Shown one piece after another: positions 40,939 through 49,805 of a stretch of DNA of 64,000 nucleotides. Numbering within the stretch: position 1 is the stretch's first letter; each line of letters starts with the position of its first letter. The notes beneath the pieces were generated by a model, which saw nothing but the letters and a program-made list of their open reading frames with translations, had not been told where the DNA came from and did no database searches. Both the position numbers and the translations under genes were made by a program. Origin of the DNA: Oscillospiraceae bacterium (lineage in GTDB: Bacteria; Bacillota; Clostridia; Oscillospirales; Oscillospiraceae); NCBI GenBank assembly GCA_015067495.1, contig SVMI01000004.1:1-64000 (forward strand), read 5' to 3'.

Positions 40939-43044
40939 ATGGAGCAAAAAGTCTACACGCTCGCCAATCTGGACTGTGCCAACTGTGCCGCCAAGATCGA
41001 AGCCAAATTCAACGCACTTCCCGAAGTGGAAGCTGCCACCATCGTCTTCGCCACCCGCCAGCTGCGCCTGACCGCCGAAGACCCGGACGGACTGATCGAA
41101 AAGCTGACCCAGATCGGCCGCACTGTGGAAAGGGACTTTGAAATACATACCGATGCCCATACGCATCACAATCATCATGAATGTCACTGCCATGATCACG
41201 AGCATGACCACCATCATGAACACGACACCGGCTGGGGCAGCCTTGTGACCATTTTGTTGGGCGCAGGGTTATTCCTTGCGGGCATCCTGCTGCAGCCGCT
41301 GACCCTTCTCGCTTCCCTCCCCTGCTTCATTGCCGCTTACCTGATCCTCGGCTGGGATATCCTCAAGACCGCCGCGAAAAATCTGCTCCGCGGTCACGTC
41401 TTTGACGAAAACTTCCTCATGAGCATCGCCACGATCGGGGCTTTTGTCATTCAGGAATACCCCGAAGCGGTGGGCGTGATGCTGTTTTACCGGGTGGGAC
41501 GCTACTTTGAGCAGCGTGCCGTGGAGCGCAGCCGCAGTCAGATCATGGAAGCGGTGGATCTGCGCCCGGAAACGGTGCTGCTTTCCGACGGAACAGTCAT
41601 CCCGGCAGCAGCTGCCAAGGCAGGCGATCTGGTGCAGGTTCGCCCCGGCGACCGCATCCCGCTGGACGGCACGGTAATTTCCGGCGAAAGCCGCATTGAC
41701 ACCGCCCCCATCACCGGCGAATCCGTTCCCGTTGCCGCAAGGCAGGGCGATGCCGTCCTATCCGGCTGCATGAATCTCTCGGGACTTCTGACCCTGCGGG
41801 TGGAAAAGCCCCTGAGCGAGTCTATGGTGACTCGTATTCTTCAAAGCGTTGAAAACGCCGCCGCGGGCAAGCCGAAGATTGACCGCTTCATCACCCGCTT
41901 TGCAAAATATTACACTCCCGCGGTGGTGGCTGCCGCGGCACTGGTCGCCATCGTCCCCTCTCTCATCACGGGGAATTGGAATTACTGGGTCTATACCGCC
42001 CTGTCCTTTCTCGTTATGAGTTGCCCCTGCGCGCTGGTGCTGAGTGTTCCGCTGGCATATTTTTCCGGCATCGGCATGGGCAGCAAGCAGGGAATCCTCT
42101 TCAAAAGCGGTCTGACCATGGAGGCCATGGCAAATATCAAAGCCGTCGCCATGGATAAGACCGGCACGCTGACCGAAGGCTCCTTCACCGTCCGTCAGGT
42201 ATCGGGCGGTGACGACGTGCTTTCCCTTTGCGCCTCCTGCGAGCAGTTCTCCACCCACCCCATCGCCGTCAGCATCCTCGCTGCCGCCAAAGAAAGAGGA
42301 CTCTCCTTTACCAAGCCGGAGCAGGTGGAGGAGCTGGCAGGTCAGGGCATCCGCGCCGTATTCGGCGGTAAGACCGTCCTCTGCGGCAACGAAAAGCTCC
42401 TTGCAGCCCATGGCATTTCCATAGAAGCACAGCGTGCGGGCATGACCTGCGTGTATGTGGCGGAAAGCGGCGTGCTTCTCGGACAGATCACGCTGGGCGA
42501 TACCATAAAAAACGACGCATCCGAAGCCGTTTCCCAGCTGCACCGCATGAATATTCACACCGCCATTCTCACCGGCGACGGGGAAGTTGCTTCCCAAGCC
42601 ATCGGTAAAGAGCTGGGTATCGACAGTGTATATGCGCGGCTGCTGCCGGAACAGAAGCTGGAAACGCTGCAGCAGCTTCGCAAGACCCACGGAAGTGTGA
42701 TGTTCGTAGGCGACGGTATCAATGACGCGCCGGTTCTCTCCGGCGCGGATGTGGGCGCAGCCATGGGTAGCGGTGCGGATGCTGCCATCGAGGCAGCGGA
42801 TGTGGTCTTCATGACCTCCAAGACCCGCGCCATCCCCACTGCCCTGCGCATTGCCGCCCAGACCCGCCGCATCGCGTGGCAGAACGTAATTTTTGCCCTC
42901 GCCGTGAAGCTTATTGTGATGATTTTGGGCGTTTTGGGCTATGCTTCCATGGGCGCGGCAGTTTTTGCCGACTCCGGCGTTGCCGTGATCTGCATCCTGC
43001 ATGCTCTTGCGCCGCTGTATCTGAAAAAATCGGTAAAAAAATAG
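40939..43044 (+). CDS. Heavy-metal-exporting P1B-type ATPase (Zn/Cd type)
   Basis: 701 residues from ATG 40939 after CAAGGAGGG. N-terminal heavy-metal-binding domain about 1-70, with CxxC as LDCANCAAK, then a dense His-rich metal-binding segment about 70-96 (HTHHNHHECHCHDHEHDHHH). Transmembrane helices, actuator TGESVPV near 259, the intramembrane CPC motif (SCPCALVLS) near 361, phosphorylation site DKTGTLTEG near 406, and GDGINDAPVLSGADVG hinge near 593. The CPC motif with the His tail fits Zn2+/Cd2+/Pb2+ efflux (CadA/ZntA group). The operator at 40896-40915 supports zinc or cadmium induction. Copper specificity is less likely. Confidence 0.93.
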   Translation: MEQKVYTLANLDCANCAAKIEAKFNALPEVEAATIVFATRQLRLTAEDPDGLIEKLTQIGRTVERDFEIHTDAHTHHNHHECHCHDHEHDHHHEHDTGWGSLVTILLGAGLFLAGILLQPLTLLASLPCFIAAYLILGWDILKTAAKNLLRGHVFDENFLMSIATIGAFVIQEYPEAVGVMLFYRVGRYFEQRAVERSRSQIMEAVDLRPETVLLSDGTVIPAAAAKAGDLVQVRPGDRIPLDGTVISGESRIDTAPITGESVPVAARQGDAVLSGCMNLSGLLTLRVEKPLSESMVTRILQSVENAAAGKPKIDRFITRFAKYYTPAVVAAAALVAIVPSLITGNWNYWVYTALSFLVMSCPCALVLSVPLAYFSGIGMGSKQGILFKSGLTMEAMANIKAVAMDKTGTLTEGSFTVRQVSGGDDVLSLCASCEQFSTHPIAVSILAAAKERGLSFTKPEQVEELAGQGIRAVFGGKTVLCGNEKLLAAHGISIEAQRAGMTCVYVAESGVLLGQITLGDTIKNDASEAVSQLHRMNIHTAILTGDGEVASQAIGKELGIDSVYARLLPEQKLETLQQLRKTHGSVMFVGDGINDAPVLSGADVGAAMGSGADAAIEAADVVFMTSKTRAIPTALRIAAQTRRIAWQNVIFALAVKLIVMILGVLGYASMGAAVFADSGVAVICILHALAPLYLKKSVKK

Positions 43045-43077
43045 CGATTGGGACTGGATTTTTTCCGGCATACCATA

Positions 43078-43083
43078 TATAAT
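43078..43083 (+). promoter_or_regulatory. Probable -10 element of the glucokinase gene
   Basis: TATAAT 32 bp upstream of the start codon; the matching -35 (TGGATT, 43055-43060) is weak. Confidence 0.4.
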
Positions 43084-43114
43084 AGTAGACACTGATTTTT
43101 CGGAGGAGATACCT

Positions 43115-44062
43115 ATGAAATACGGCTTTGGTGTCGATTTGGGCGGCACGACCGTCAAAATCGCGTTTTTCGATCAGGAGGGCGCGATGCTTGCCAAGTG
43201 GGAGATCCCGACGGTCACCGAAAACGGCGGCAGTCAGATCCTGCCCGATATTGCCGCATCCATCGACCGTTTTCTGAAAAACAATTCCTATCCCCGGGAT
43301 CAGATTCTGGGCATCGGCATCGGCGTACCCGGTCCTGTAGACGATGCAGGCAATGTCAATCGCTGTCACAATTTGGGCTGGGGCGTATTCAACATCCACG
43401 ACGCACTGGGCAAGCGCACCGGGCTTCCCGTGAAGGCAGGTAACGATGCCAATATGGCTGCCCTTGGTGAAGCATGGAAGGGCGGTGCCTCCGGCTGCGA
43501 CAATATGGTACTGGTCACCCTCGGTACCGGCGTGGGCGGCGGCATCATCGTAAACGGCAAGCCGCTCAACGGTGTCCATGGCGCAGCCGGCGAGGTGGGT
43601 CACATCACCGTCAACGCCAAAGAGACCGAACCCTGCAACTGTGGCAAATACGGCTGCGCAGAGCAGTACTGCTCTGCCACCGGCGTTGTCCGCCTTGCCA
43701 AAAAGCAGCTGGCATGCAGCGACAGCGACAGCATTTTGCGCGGTCGGGAGAACCTGACCTGCAAGGATGTCTTCGATGCCGCAAAGGGTGGCGACGCTCT
43801 GGCGGCACAAATTCTGGATCAGGTCTATGACTACATGGGTCAGTTCCTCGCCGCCATCAGCTGCGTGGCAGACCCGGAAGTCATCGTCATCGGCGGCGGT
43901 GTCAGCCGTGCCGGTCAGCCTCTGCTGGAGGGTGCAAAGCACTACTTCGACAAGTACGTCTTCCAAGCATCCGCATCCACCCGCTTTGCCCTTGCCAAAA
44001 TGGGCAACGATGCCGGCGCATACGGCGCTTTTAAGTTAATTCTTGATCACACTTCAAAATAA
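43115..44062 (+). CDS. glcK: ROK-family glucokinase
   Basis: ATP-dependent phosphorylation of glucose. 315 residues. N-terminal phosphate motif FGVDLGGTTVKIAFFDQEG, GIGVPGPVD, catalytic aspartate in KAGNDANMAALGEAW near residue 110, sugar/phosphate region LVTLGTGVGGGIIVNG, and the ROK zinc motif CNCGKYGCAEQYCS near 172-185. GGGVSRAGQPL and the end fit GlcK. It is followed 14 bp later by the flavodiiron gene on the same strand; a functional link is not obvious. Confidence 0.93.
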   Translation: MKYGFGVDLGGTTVKIAFFDQEGAMLAKWEIPTVTENGGSQILPDIAASIDRFLKNNSYPRDQILGIGIGVPGPVDDAGNVNRCHNLGWGVFNIHDALGKRTGLPVKAGNDANMAALGEAWKGGASGCDNMVLVTLGTGVGGGIIVNGKPLNGVHGAAGEVGHITVNAKETEPCNCGKYGCAEQYCSATGVVRLAKKQLACSDSDSILRGRENLTCKDVFDAAKGGDALAAQILDQVYDYMGQFLAAISCVADPEVIVIGGGVSRAGQPLLEGAKHYFDKYVFQASASTRFALAKMGNDAGAYGAFKLILDHTSK

Positions 44063-44075
44063 AAGGAGAAAATAT

Positions 44076-45914
44076 ATGTACAACTACCGCAAAATCAACG
44101 ACGACCTCTTCTGGGTCGGTGCCAACGACCGCCGCCTCGCCATGTTCGAAGGCGTCTACTCCGTGCCGGACGGCGTTTCCTACAACGCATACGTTCTGCT
44201 GGATGAAAAGACCGTTCTGTTTGACACCGTGGACAAGGCAGTTGCCAAGACCTTCTTCGAAAACGTAGCCGCTGTACTGGGCGAGCGCACCCTTGACTAC
44301 GTGTTCGTCCATCACATGGAGCCTGACCACTCTGCCCTGCTGGAGGATGTGGTTCTGCGTTATCCCGATGTGAAGATCGTCTGCAACGCCGCCACCAAGA
44401 AGATGATCGAGCAGTTCTTCGATTTCGATGTAGCTTCTCGCTGGGTCGAAGCCAAGGAGGGAGAGGTCTTCTCCACCGGCCGTCACAACTTCTGCTTTGT
44501 GAAAGCACCCATGGTTCACTGGCCCGAGGTCATGGTCTCCTTCGACACCACCGACGGCATTCTCTTCTCCGCGGATGCCTTCGGCACCTTCGGTGCGCTG
44601 AACGGCGCTCTGTTTGCCGATGAAGTGGACTTTGACCGGGATTATCTGGACGAAGCCCGCCGCTACTACACCAACATCGTAGGCAAGTACGGTCCGCAGG
44701 TCACCGCAGTGCTGACCAAGGCTGCCATGCTGGACATCAAGATGGTCTGCCCCCTCCACGGCTTTGTGTGGCGCAAGCACATCGGCTACTTCATCGACAA
44801 GTATCTGCACTGGGCATCCTACACCCCCGAGGAGACCGGCGTCATGATCGCCTATGCCTCCGTCTACGGCAATACCGAAAACGCCGCCGAGATTCTCGCC
44901 GTGAAGCTGCGCGAGAAGGGCATCAAGACCCGCATCTTCGACGTTTCCGTCACCCCCGCCTCCGACATCATTGCCGCTGCCTTCCGCTACAGCCATCTGG
45001 TGTTCGCTTCCACCACCTATAATGCGGGCATTTTCGTCTGCATGGAAGCACTGCTGAGCGATCTGGTGGCGCACAATCTGCAAAACCGCACCGTTGCTCT
45101 GATCGAAAACGGCTCTTGGGCGCCCACCTCCGGCGGTCTGATGCGCAAGATGCTGGAAAAGTGCAAGAATATGAACATTCTCGACAGCACCCTTTCCATC
45201 CGTTCCTCCCTGAAGGAAAACCAGCTGGCACAGCTGGATGCCATGGCGGACAGCATCGCTGCCACCATCTTCCCCCCGGTGGATCCCAGCTATGTTCCCC
45301 CGGTGGTTGACAACAACGCTGTATTCAAGCTCAGCTACGGTCTGTTCGTGCTGACCGCACGGGAAAACGGCAAGGACAACGGCTGCATCATCAACACCGC
45401 CGGTCAGATCACCGTCACTCCCAACCGCATTCAGATCGCTGTGAACAAGTCCAACTTCACCCACGACATGATCAAGCGCACCGGCGTGTTCAACGTGTCT
45501 GTTCTGAATGAGGACGCTACCTTTAAGACCTTCCAGCAGTTCGGCTTCTGCTCCGGTCGCGAAACTGACAAGTTCGCGGATGTTTCTTACGATTGCCGCA
45601 CCGAAAACGGTCTGCGCTATATCCCTGAGAACGTCAACAGCGTGCTTTCCGGCAAGGTGGTCGAGTCCTACGACTGGGGTACACACACCCTGTTCATCGC
45701 TGACCTGACGGAAGCAAAGGTGCTCAACAACGTCCCCAGCATGACCTATCAGTACTACTTCGACAACGTCAAGCCCAAGCCCGCACCCACTTCCGACAAG
45801 AAGCCCGGCTGGGTCTGCAAGATCTGCGGCTATGTCTACGAAGGCGAGGAGCTTCCCGCCGACTATATCTGCCCCCTGTGCAAGCACGGTGCCGCAGATT
45901 TCGAGAAGCAATAA
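44076..45914 (+). CDS. Flavodiiron protein fused to flavin reductase-like and rubredoxin domains
   Basis: 612 residues from ATG 44076 after AAAAGGAG. Detoxifies oxygen (or NO) by reduction to water (or N2O). Domains: metallo-beta-lactamase diiron domain about 1-250 with HHMEPDH (HxExDH ligands), APMVHWPE, SADAFG and PLHGFVWR; flavodoxin-like FMN domain about 254-390 (IAYASVYGNTENAA); flavin reductase-like split-barrel domain about 412-560 (KLSYGLFVLTARENGKDNGCIINTA); rubredoxin about 576-612 (CKICGYVYEG ... YICPLCKHG). The last two modules can pass electrons from NAD(P)H to the diiron site, so this is a self-contained reductase. Terminator follows. Confidence 0.95.
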   Translation: MYNYRKINDDLFWVGANDRRLAMFEGVYSVPDGVSYNAYVLLDEKTVLFDTVDKAVAKTFFENVAAVLGERTLDYVFVHHMEPDHSALLEDVVLRYPDVKIVCNAATKKMIEQFFDFDVASRWVEAKEGEVFSTGRHNFCFVKAPMVHWPEVMVSFDTTDGILFSADAFGTFGALNGALFADEVDFDRDYLDEARRYYTNIVGKYGPQVTAVLTKAAMLDIKMVCPLHGFVWRKHIGYFIDKYLHWASYTPEETGVMIAYASVYGNTENAAEILAVKLREKGIKTRIFDVSVTPASDIIAAAFRYSHLVFASTTYNAGIFVCMEALLSDLVAHNLQNRTVALIENGSWAPTSGGLMRKMLEKCKNMNILDSTLSIRSSLKENQLAQLDAMADSIAATIFPPVDPSYVPPVVDNNAVFKLSYGLFVLTARENGKDNGCIINTAGQITVTPNRIQIAVNKSNFTHDMIKRTGVFNVSVLNEDATFKTFQQFGFCSGRETDKFADVSYDCRTENGLRYIPENVNSVLSGKVVESYDWGTHTLFIADLTEAKVLNNVPSMTYQYYFDNVKPKPAPTSDKKPGWVCKICGYVYEGEELPADYICPLCKHGAADFEKQ

Positions 45915-45925
45915 ATTTCAAATGC

Positions 45926-45961
45926 AAAAGCACGGCACTGCAAATGCAGTGCCGTGCTTTT
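45926..45961. terminator. Bidirectional terminator between the flavodiiron gene and fakA
   Basis: Perfect 16-bp stem AAAAGCACGGCACTGC/GCAGTGCCGTGCTTTT with AAAT loop; serves the convergent genes. Confidence 0.92.
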
Positions 45962-45967
45962 ATTTTC

Positions 45968-47596
45968 TTATTCCGCAGAAATGAGGTAGTAGTAAACCGG
46001 CTGACCGCCTCGGAGCAGATTCACATCTGCATCGGGACAAACCTCCGCAAAGAGATCCGCAGCCTTCTGTGCCTGCTTTTCAGGGATGTCCGCACCGTAG
46101 TAGATGGTGATGTAGTCCTTACCGTCATCACGCACCTTCTCGGCAAGAGATTTCAGCAGCACCTTGATGTCGCGGCTGGTGCCGAACAGACCGTTGCAGA
46201 TGGCGAGATAATCGCCCTCGTGGATCTGGTGACCGTCGAAGTCGGAGTTTCTTGCGGCGTAGGTGATCTGCATGGTATCCACCGTTGCCAAAGCTTCCGT
46301 CATGGCAGAAACATTTTCCTCATTCGTGCCTTCGGGGTTGAAGCTGAGCATGGCGGTGATGCCCTGAGGGATGGTCTTGCTTTCGATGACCACCACGTTC
46401 TTGGGGGTCAGCGCGTCCACCTGCTGGGCAGCCATGATGATGTTCTTGTTGTTGGGCAGAACGTAGACCGTTTCCGCAGGAACGGTGTTGACCACTTCCA
46501 GAATGTCCTGCGTACTGGGGTTCATGGTCTGACCGCCGGAAACCAGTCCGTCAACGCCCAGATTCTGGAACACATCCGCAATGCCGTCGCCAACGCAGAC
46601 GGAAACCACGCCAAATGCCTTCTCAGGCTCGGCGATCTTGGGTGCCATTTCCTGCTCGCTCATGACCTTTTCCGTGTGCTGCAGGCGCATGTTTTCGATC
46701 TTAACAGTGACAAAAGAGCCGTAGTCCATCGCCTCGTGGAGTGCCTTACCGGGGTCATTGGTGTGGACGTGAACCTTGATGATCTCCTCATCGTCCACCA
46801 GCACCAGACTGTCGCCCAAGCTGCTGAGGAACGCTCTGAGCTTTTCGGGGTCAAGATCGTTCTCACGGGAGATGATGAACTCGGTGCAGTAGGTGAAGGT
46901 GATGTCCTCGGTGTCGAAATCGGCGAAATCCGCCGCATCCTTCACTTCCTCTGCGCCCAGATCCTCGGGTACGACGATGTCCTCGCCCCGGATGGCAAGC
47001 AGCATTGCCTCCAGTGCCACGACCCAGCCCTTGCCGCCGGCATCCACAACACCCGCCTTCTTCAGCACGGGGTTCTGATTGACGGTATTGGCAAGTGCCG
47101 CCTTGGCTTCCTCAATGGCTGCCTCGTGGACAAACTCAAAATAGTTATTTTCTTCCGATGCTTTCTTTGCGGCAGCGGCAGCCAGACGGGCAACGGTCAG
47201 GATCGTGCCTTCGGCGGGCTTCATAACTGCCTTATAAGCAGCGTCCACGCCCTCCTGCAGGGCATTTGCCCACAGCACGCCGTCGCAGGCGGTGCAGCCC
47301 TTCAGCCGCTTGGAGATACCGCGGAACAGCAGCGACAGGATAACGCCGGAGTTACCTCTCGCGCCGCGCAGCATAGCGGATGCGGCAGCATTGGCTGCCT
47401 GCTCCAACGTCGGATCCTCCAGCTTGCGAAGATCGTTTGCCGCAGCATTGATGGTCATGGACATATTGGTTCCGGTATCACCGTCAGGCACCGGGAAAAC
47501 ATTCAATTCATTCAGCGCGCGCTTATGAATTTCAATAGAGGCGGCGGCGTTGATTACAAGTCTGCGAAAGCTGCCTCCATGGATTGTCTGTTTCAA
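45968..47596 (-). CDS. DegV-partner kinase-like protein (FakA/YloV, DAK phosphatase family)
   Basis: 542 residues. The start is TTG 47596 (LKQTIHGGSFRRL), placed 9 bases after AAGGAGG; a longer ATG frame would overlap the upstream gene. N-terminal DhaL-type ATP-binding domain about 1-200 with LNVFPVPDGDTGTNMSMTI and RGARGNSGVILSLLFRGI. The C-terminal part (GVVSVCVGDGIADVF, LGVDGLVSGGQTMNPSTQDI, VYVLPNNKNIIMAAQQ) is the YloV/FakA domain. FakA phosphorylates fatty acids bound to FakB (DegV) proteins. The preceding asp23-like gene is the standard YloU neighbour. No degV/fakB is in the window. Confidence 0.88.
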   Translation of the reverse strand: MKQTIHGGSFRRLVINAAASIEIHKRALNELNVFPVPDGDTGTNMSMTINAAANDLRKLEDPTLEQAANAAASAMLRGARGNSGVILSLLFRGISKRLKGCTACDGVLWANALQEGVDAAYKAVMKPAEGTILTVARLAAAAAKKASEENNYFEFVHEAAIEEAKAALANTVNQNPVLKKAGVVDAGGKGWVVALEAMLLAIRGEDIVVPEDLGAEEVKDAADFADFDTEDITFTYCTEFIISRENDLDPEKLRAFLSSLGDSLVLVDDEEIIKVHVHTNDPGKALHEAMDYGSFVTVKIENMRLQHTEKVMSEQEMAPKIAEPEKAFGVVSVCVGDGIADVFQNLGVDGLVSGGQTMNPSTQDILEVVNTVPAETVYVLPNNKNIIMAAQQVDALTPKNVVVIESKTIPQGITAMLSFNPEGTNEENVSAMTEALATVDTMQITYAARNSDFDGHQIHEGDYLAICNGLFGTSRDIKVLLKSLAEKVRDDGKDYITIYYGADIPEKQAQKAADLFAEVCPDADVNLLRGGQPVYYYLISAE

Positions 47597-47610
47597 CTTG
47601 TTGTTCCTCC

Positions 47611-47964
47611 TTAGCCGATCATCATCGAATCGATGAACACATTGACAGACCGGACTTCGGTGCCGGTACATTTGGCAACCACATAACGCACTTCGGAAAT
47701 GATGGAAGCGCCCACGGCATTCAGGTTCACGCCGTTGTCGACCATGATGTGCAGGTCGATGGAGATGGTATCGTCCTCGTGGAATTCCACACGGACACCC
47801 TTGGACATGGATTCCTTGCGCAGCAGATGGTACAGACCGTCGGAGACGGAGCGTGCCACCATGCCCTTGACGCCGAAGCAGTTGGAAGCGGCAGTGCCGG
47901 CGATGTCGGTATAGACGCCGGTGCTGACGTTGACAGAACCCTTTTCATTGTTTTGACGAATCAT
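47611..47964 (-). CDS. Asp23/Gls24 family protein (YloU-like)
   Basis: 117-residue Asp23/DUF322 protein. VNVSTGVYTDIAGTAASNCFGVKGM and GVRVEFHEDDTISIDLHIMVDNGVNLNAVGASIISEVRYVV are the family core. It starts with an ACATAA-region GGAGG site and is 14 bp from the downstream fakA-like gene, the YloU-YloV arrangement seen across Firmicutes. Envelope-stress or membrane-associated role is likely; precise function is unclear. Confidence 0.9.
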   Translation of the reverse strand: MIRQNNEKGSVNVSTGVYTDIAGTAASNCFGVKGMVARSVSDGLYHLLRKESMSKGVRVEFHEDDTISIDLHIMVDNGVNLNAVGASIISEVRYVVAKCTGTEVRSVNVFIDSMMIG

Positions 47965-47997
47965 AGTTCAGAACCTCCTTGTAGGATCAGGGGTGTG

Positions 47998-49560
47998 TTA
48001 CACCATGCTTTCTTCCCAGCAAGCGGGAGCGTTGAGACCCATCATCTTAACGATGGTGGGAGCGACGTTTGCAAGACCGTAAGCGCCGTCCTTGATCTGC
48101 CATGCGGTATCCTTGTCATAGATGATGAAAGGAACGGGATTCAGGGAGTGGGCGGTGCGGACAGAGGTCTTGCCCTTCTTGGTTTCGGTCATCTGGTCGG
48201 CATTGCCGTGGTCAGCGGTGACGAGGACGGTGTAGCCGTACTTGTCAGCGGCCTCGATGACAGCCTTCAGACCGCCGTCAACACACTCCATGGCGTAAAC
48301 AACCGCGTCCATCACACCGGTGTGACCGACCATGTCGCCGTTGGGGTAGTTGCAGCGGATGAATTCGTATTTGCCGGAAGCCATGGCTTCCACCACCTTT
48401 TCGGTGATCTCCTTGGACTTCATGGCAGGTGCCTGCTCAAAGGGGATCACGTCGGAGGGGATCTCCTCATAGGTTTCCAGCTCCTCGCAAACCTTGCCGG
48501 AGCGGTTGCCGTTCCAGAAATAGGTCACGTGACCGTACTTCTGGGTCTCGGAAACAGCATACTCCCGGATGCCTGCTTCGCACAGAACCTCCGTCAGGGT
48601 GTTCTTGATGACGGGGGGCTGCACCAGATAGTTTTCGGGGATATTCAGGTCGCCGTCGTACTGCAGCATACCGGCAAACTTGACGCCGGTGTAGTCGCCG
48701 CGGTCGAACTTGTCGAAATCCTTGCGGTCAAAGGCGAGGGAGATCTCCTGCGCGCGGTCACCGCGGAAGTTGAAGAGAATAACGCTGTCGCCGTTTTCGA
48801 TCTTGGCAACAGGTGCGCCGTTTCTTGCCACCACAAAAGCGGGCAGATCCTGATCGATCACGCCGGTCTCAGCGCGGTAGGTCTCGATGGCTTCTGCGGC
48901 AGAGGCGAACATGCGACCCTGCGCCTGCACGTGGGTTCTCCAGCCCAGCTCCACCATTGCCCAGTTGGCTTCGTAGCGATCCATGGTCACCTGCATACGG
49001 CCGCCGCCGGAGGCGATGGCATAGTCGCAGCCCTCGGTGTTCAGTTCAGCAAGAACCGCTTCCAGCTGTGCAACATATTCCAGTGCGGAGGTGGCGGGAA
49101 CGTCACGGCCGTCCAGCAGGATGTGGCAGTAAGCCTTCTTCACACCCTCTGCCTTTGCCTGACGCAGCAGGGCGATCAGGTGGGCGATGTTGGAGTGGAC
49201 GTTGCCGTCACTTAATAGACCCAAAAAGTGCATTGCCTTGCCGGAAACGGCGTTGGCAACCAGATCTTTCCATGTTGCGGACTCATACAGCGTGCCGTTT
49301 TCGATGGACTCGCCAACCAGCTTTGCGCCCTGAGAGTAGACCTGACCGCAGCCGAGGGCATTGTGACCGACCTCGGAGTTGCCCATGTCGTCATCGGAGG
49401 GCAGACCCACAGCAGCACCGTGTGCCTTCACGTAGGTATGGGGGCAGGTTGCCAGCAGATTGTCAAGGGTCGGGGTCTTTGCAACCGCAACAGCATCACC
49501 GCTGCCGCCGTCGCCCTTGCCGACACCGTCCATAATTACAAGTACAATGGGTTTTTTCAT
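47998..49560 (-). CDS. gpmI: 2,3-bisphosphoglycerate-independent phosphoglycerate mutase
   Basis: Interconverts 3- and 2-phosphoglycerate in glycolysis, using Mn2+. 520 residues, full length. Alkaline-phosphatase-like N-terminus (VLVIMDGVG), catalytic serine in MGNSEVGHNALGCG near residue 62, phosphate-binding segments LLSDGNVHS and HILLDGRDVPATSALEY, VLVTADHGNADQM as the metal-binding motif, and MVGHTGV. Own promoter at 49622-49650; the gene is followed 33 bp later by the YloU-like gene. Confidence 0.96.
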   Translation of the reverse strand: MKKPIVLVIMDGVGKGDGGSGDAVAVAKTPTLDNLLATCPHTYVKAHGAAVGLPSDDDMGNSEVGHNALGCGQVYSQGAKLVGESIENGTLYESATWKDLVANAVSGKAMHFLGLLSDGNVHSNIAHLIALLRQAKAEGVKKAYCHILLDGRDVPATSALEYVAQLEAVLAELNTEGCDYAIASGGGRMQVTMDRYEANWAMVELGWRTHVQAQGRMFASAAEAIETYRAETGVIDQDLPAFVVARNGAPVAKIENGDSVILFNFRGDRAQEISLAFDRKDFDKFDRGDYTGVKFAGMLQYDGDLNIPENYLVQPPVIKNTLTEVLCEAGIREYAVSETQKYGHVTYFWNGNRSGKVCEELETYEEIPSDVIPFEQAPAMKSKEITEKVVEAMASGKYEFIRCNYPNGDMVGHTGVMDAVVYAMECVDGGLKAVIEAADKYGYTVLVTADHGNADQMTETKKGKTSVRTAHSLNPVPFIIYDKDTAWQIKDGAYGLANVAPTIVKMMGLNAPACWEESMV

Positions 49561-49621
49561 GGTTTATCGTTCCCTTTCTATTCTGATTCAATCAGAAAAT
49601 ACGCAAATTTCCAGTTGTACT

Positions 49622-49650
49622 ATTCTACTACATTTTCAGAAAACTTTCAA
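49622..49650 (-). promoter_or_regulatory. gpmI promoter
   Basis: TTGAAA (49645-49650), 17-bp spacer, TAGAAT (49622-49627) on the minus strand. Confidence 0.7.
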
Positions 49651-49744
49651 GTATAATTTTCGTTTCGCCCTTTTTGACGGAAAATGTCAGACTTTTTTGC
49701 ACCTCAGTCAAAGCAAAGCCTCCCCAACAGGAAGACCCGCAAGA

Positions 49745-49773
49745 TTGACAAACCCCCTCCTCTGCGGTAAACT
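49745..49773 (+). promoter_or_regulatory. Promoter of the AEC transporter gene
   Basis: TTGACA (49745-49750), 17-bp spacer, TAAACT (49768-49773). Confidence 0.75.
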
Positions 49774-49805
49774 GTTAGAAAGAAAAACGCTCTGGAGGGA
49801 TCATC

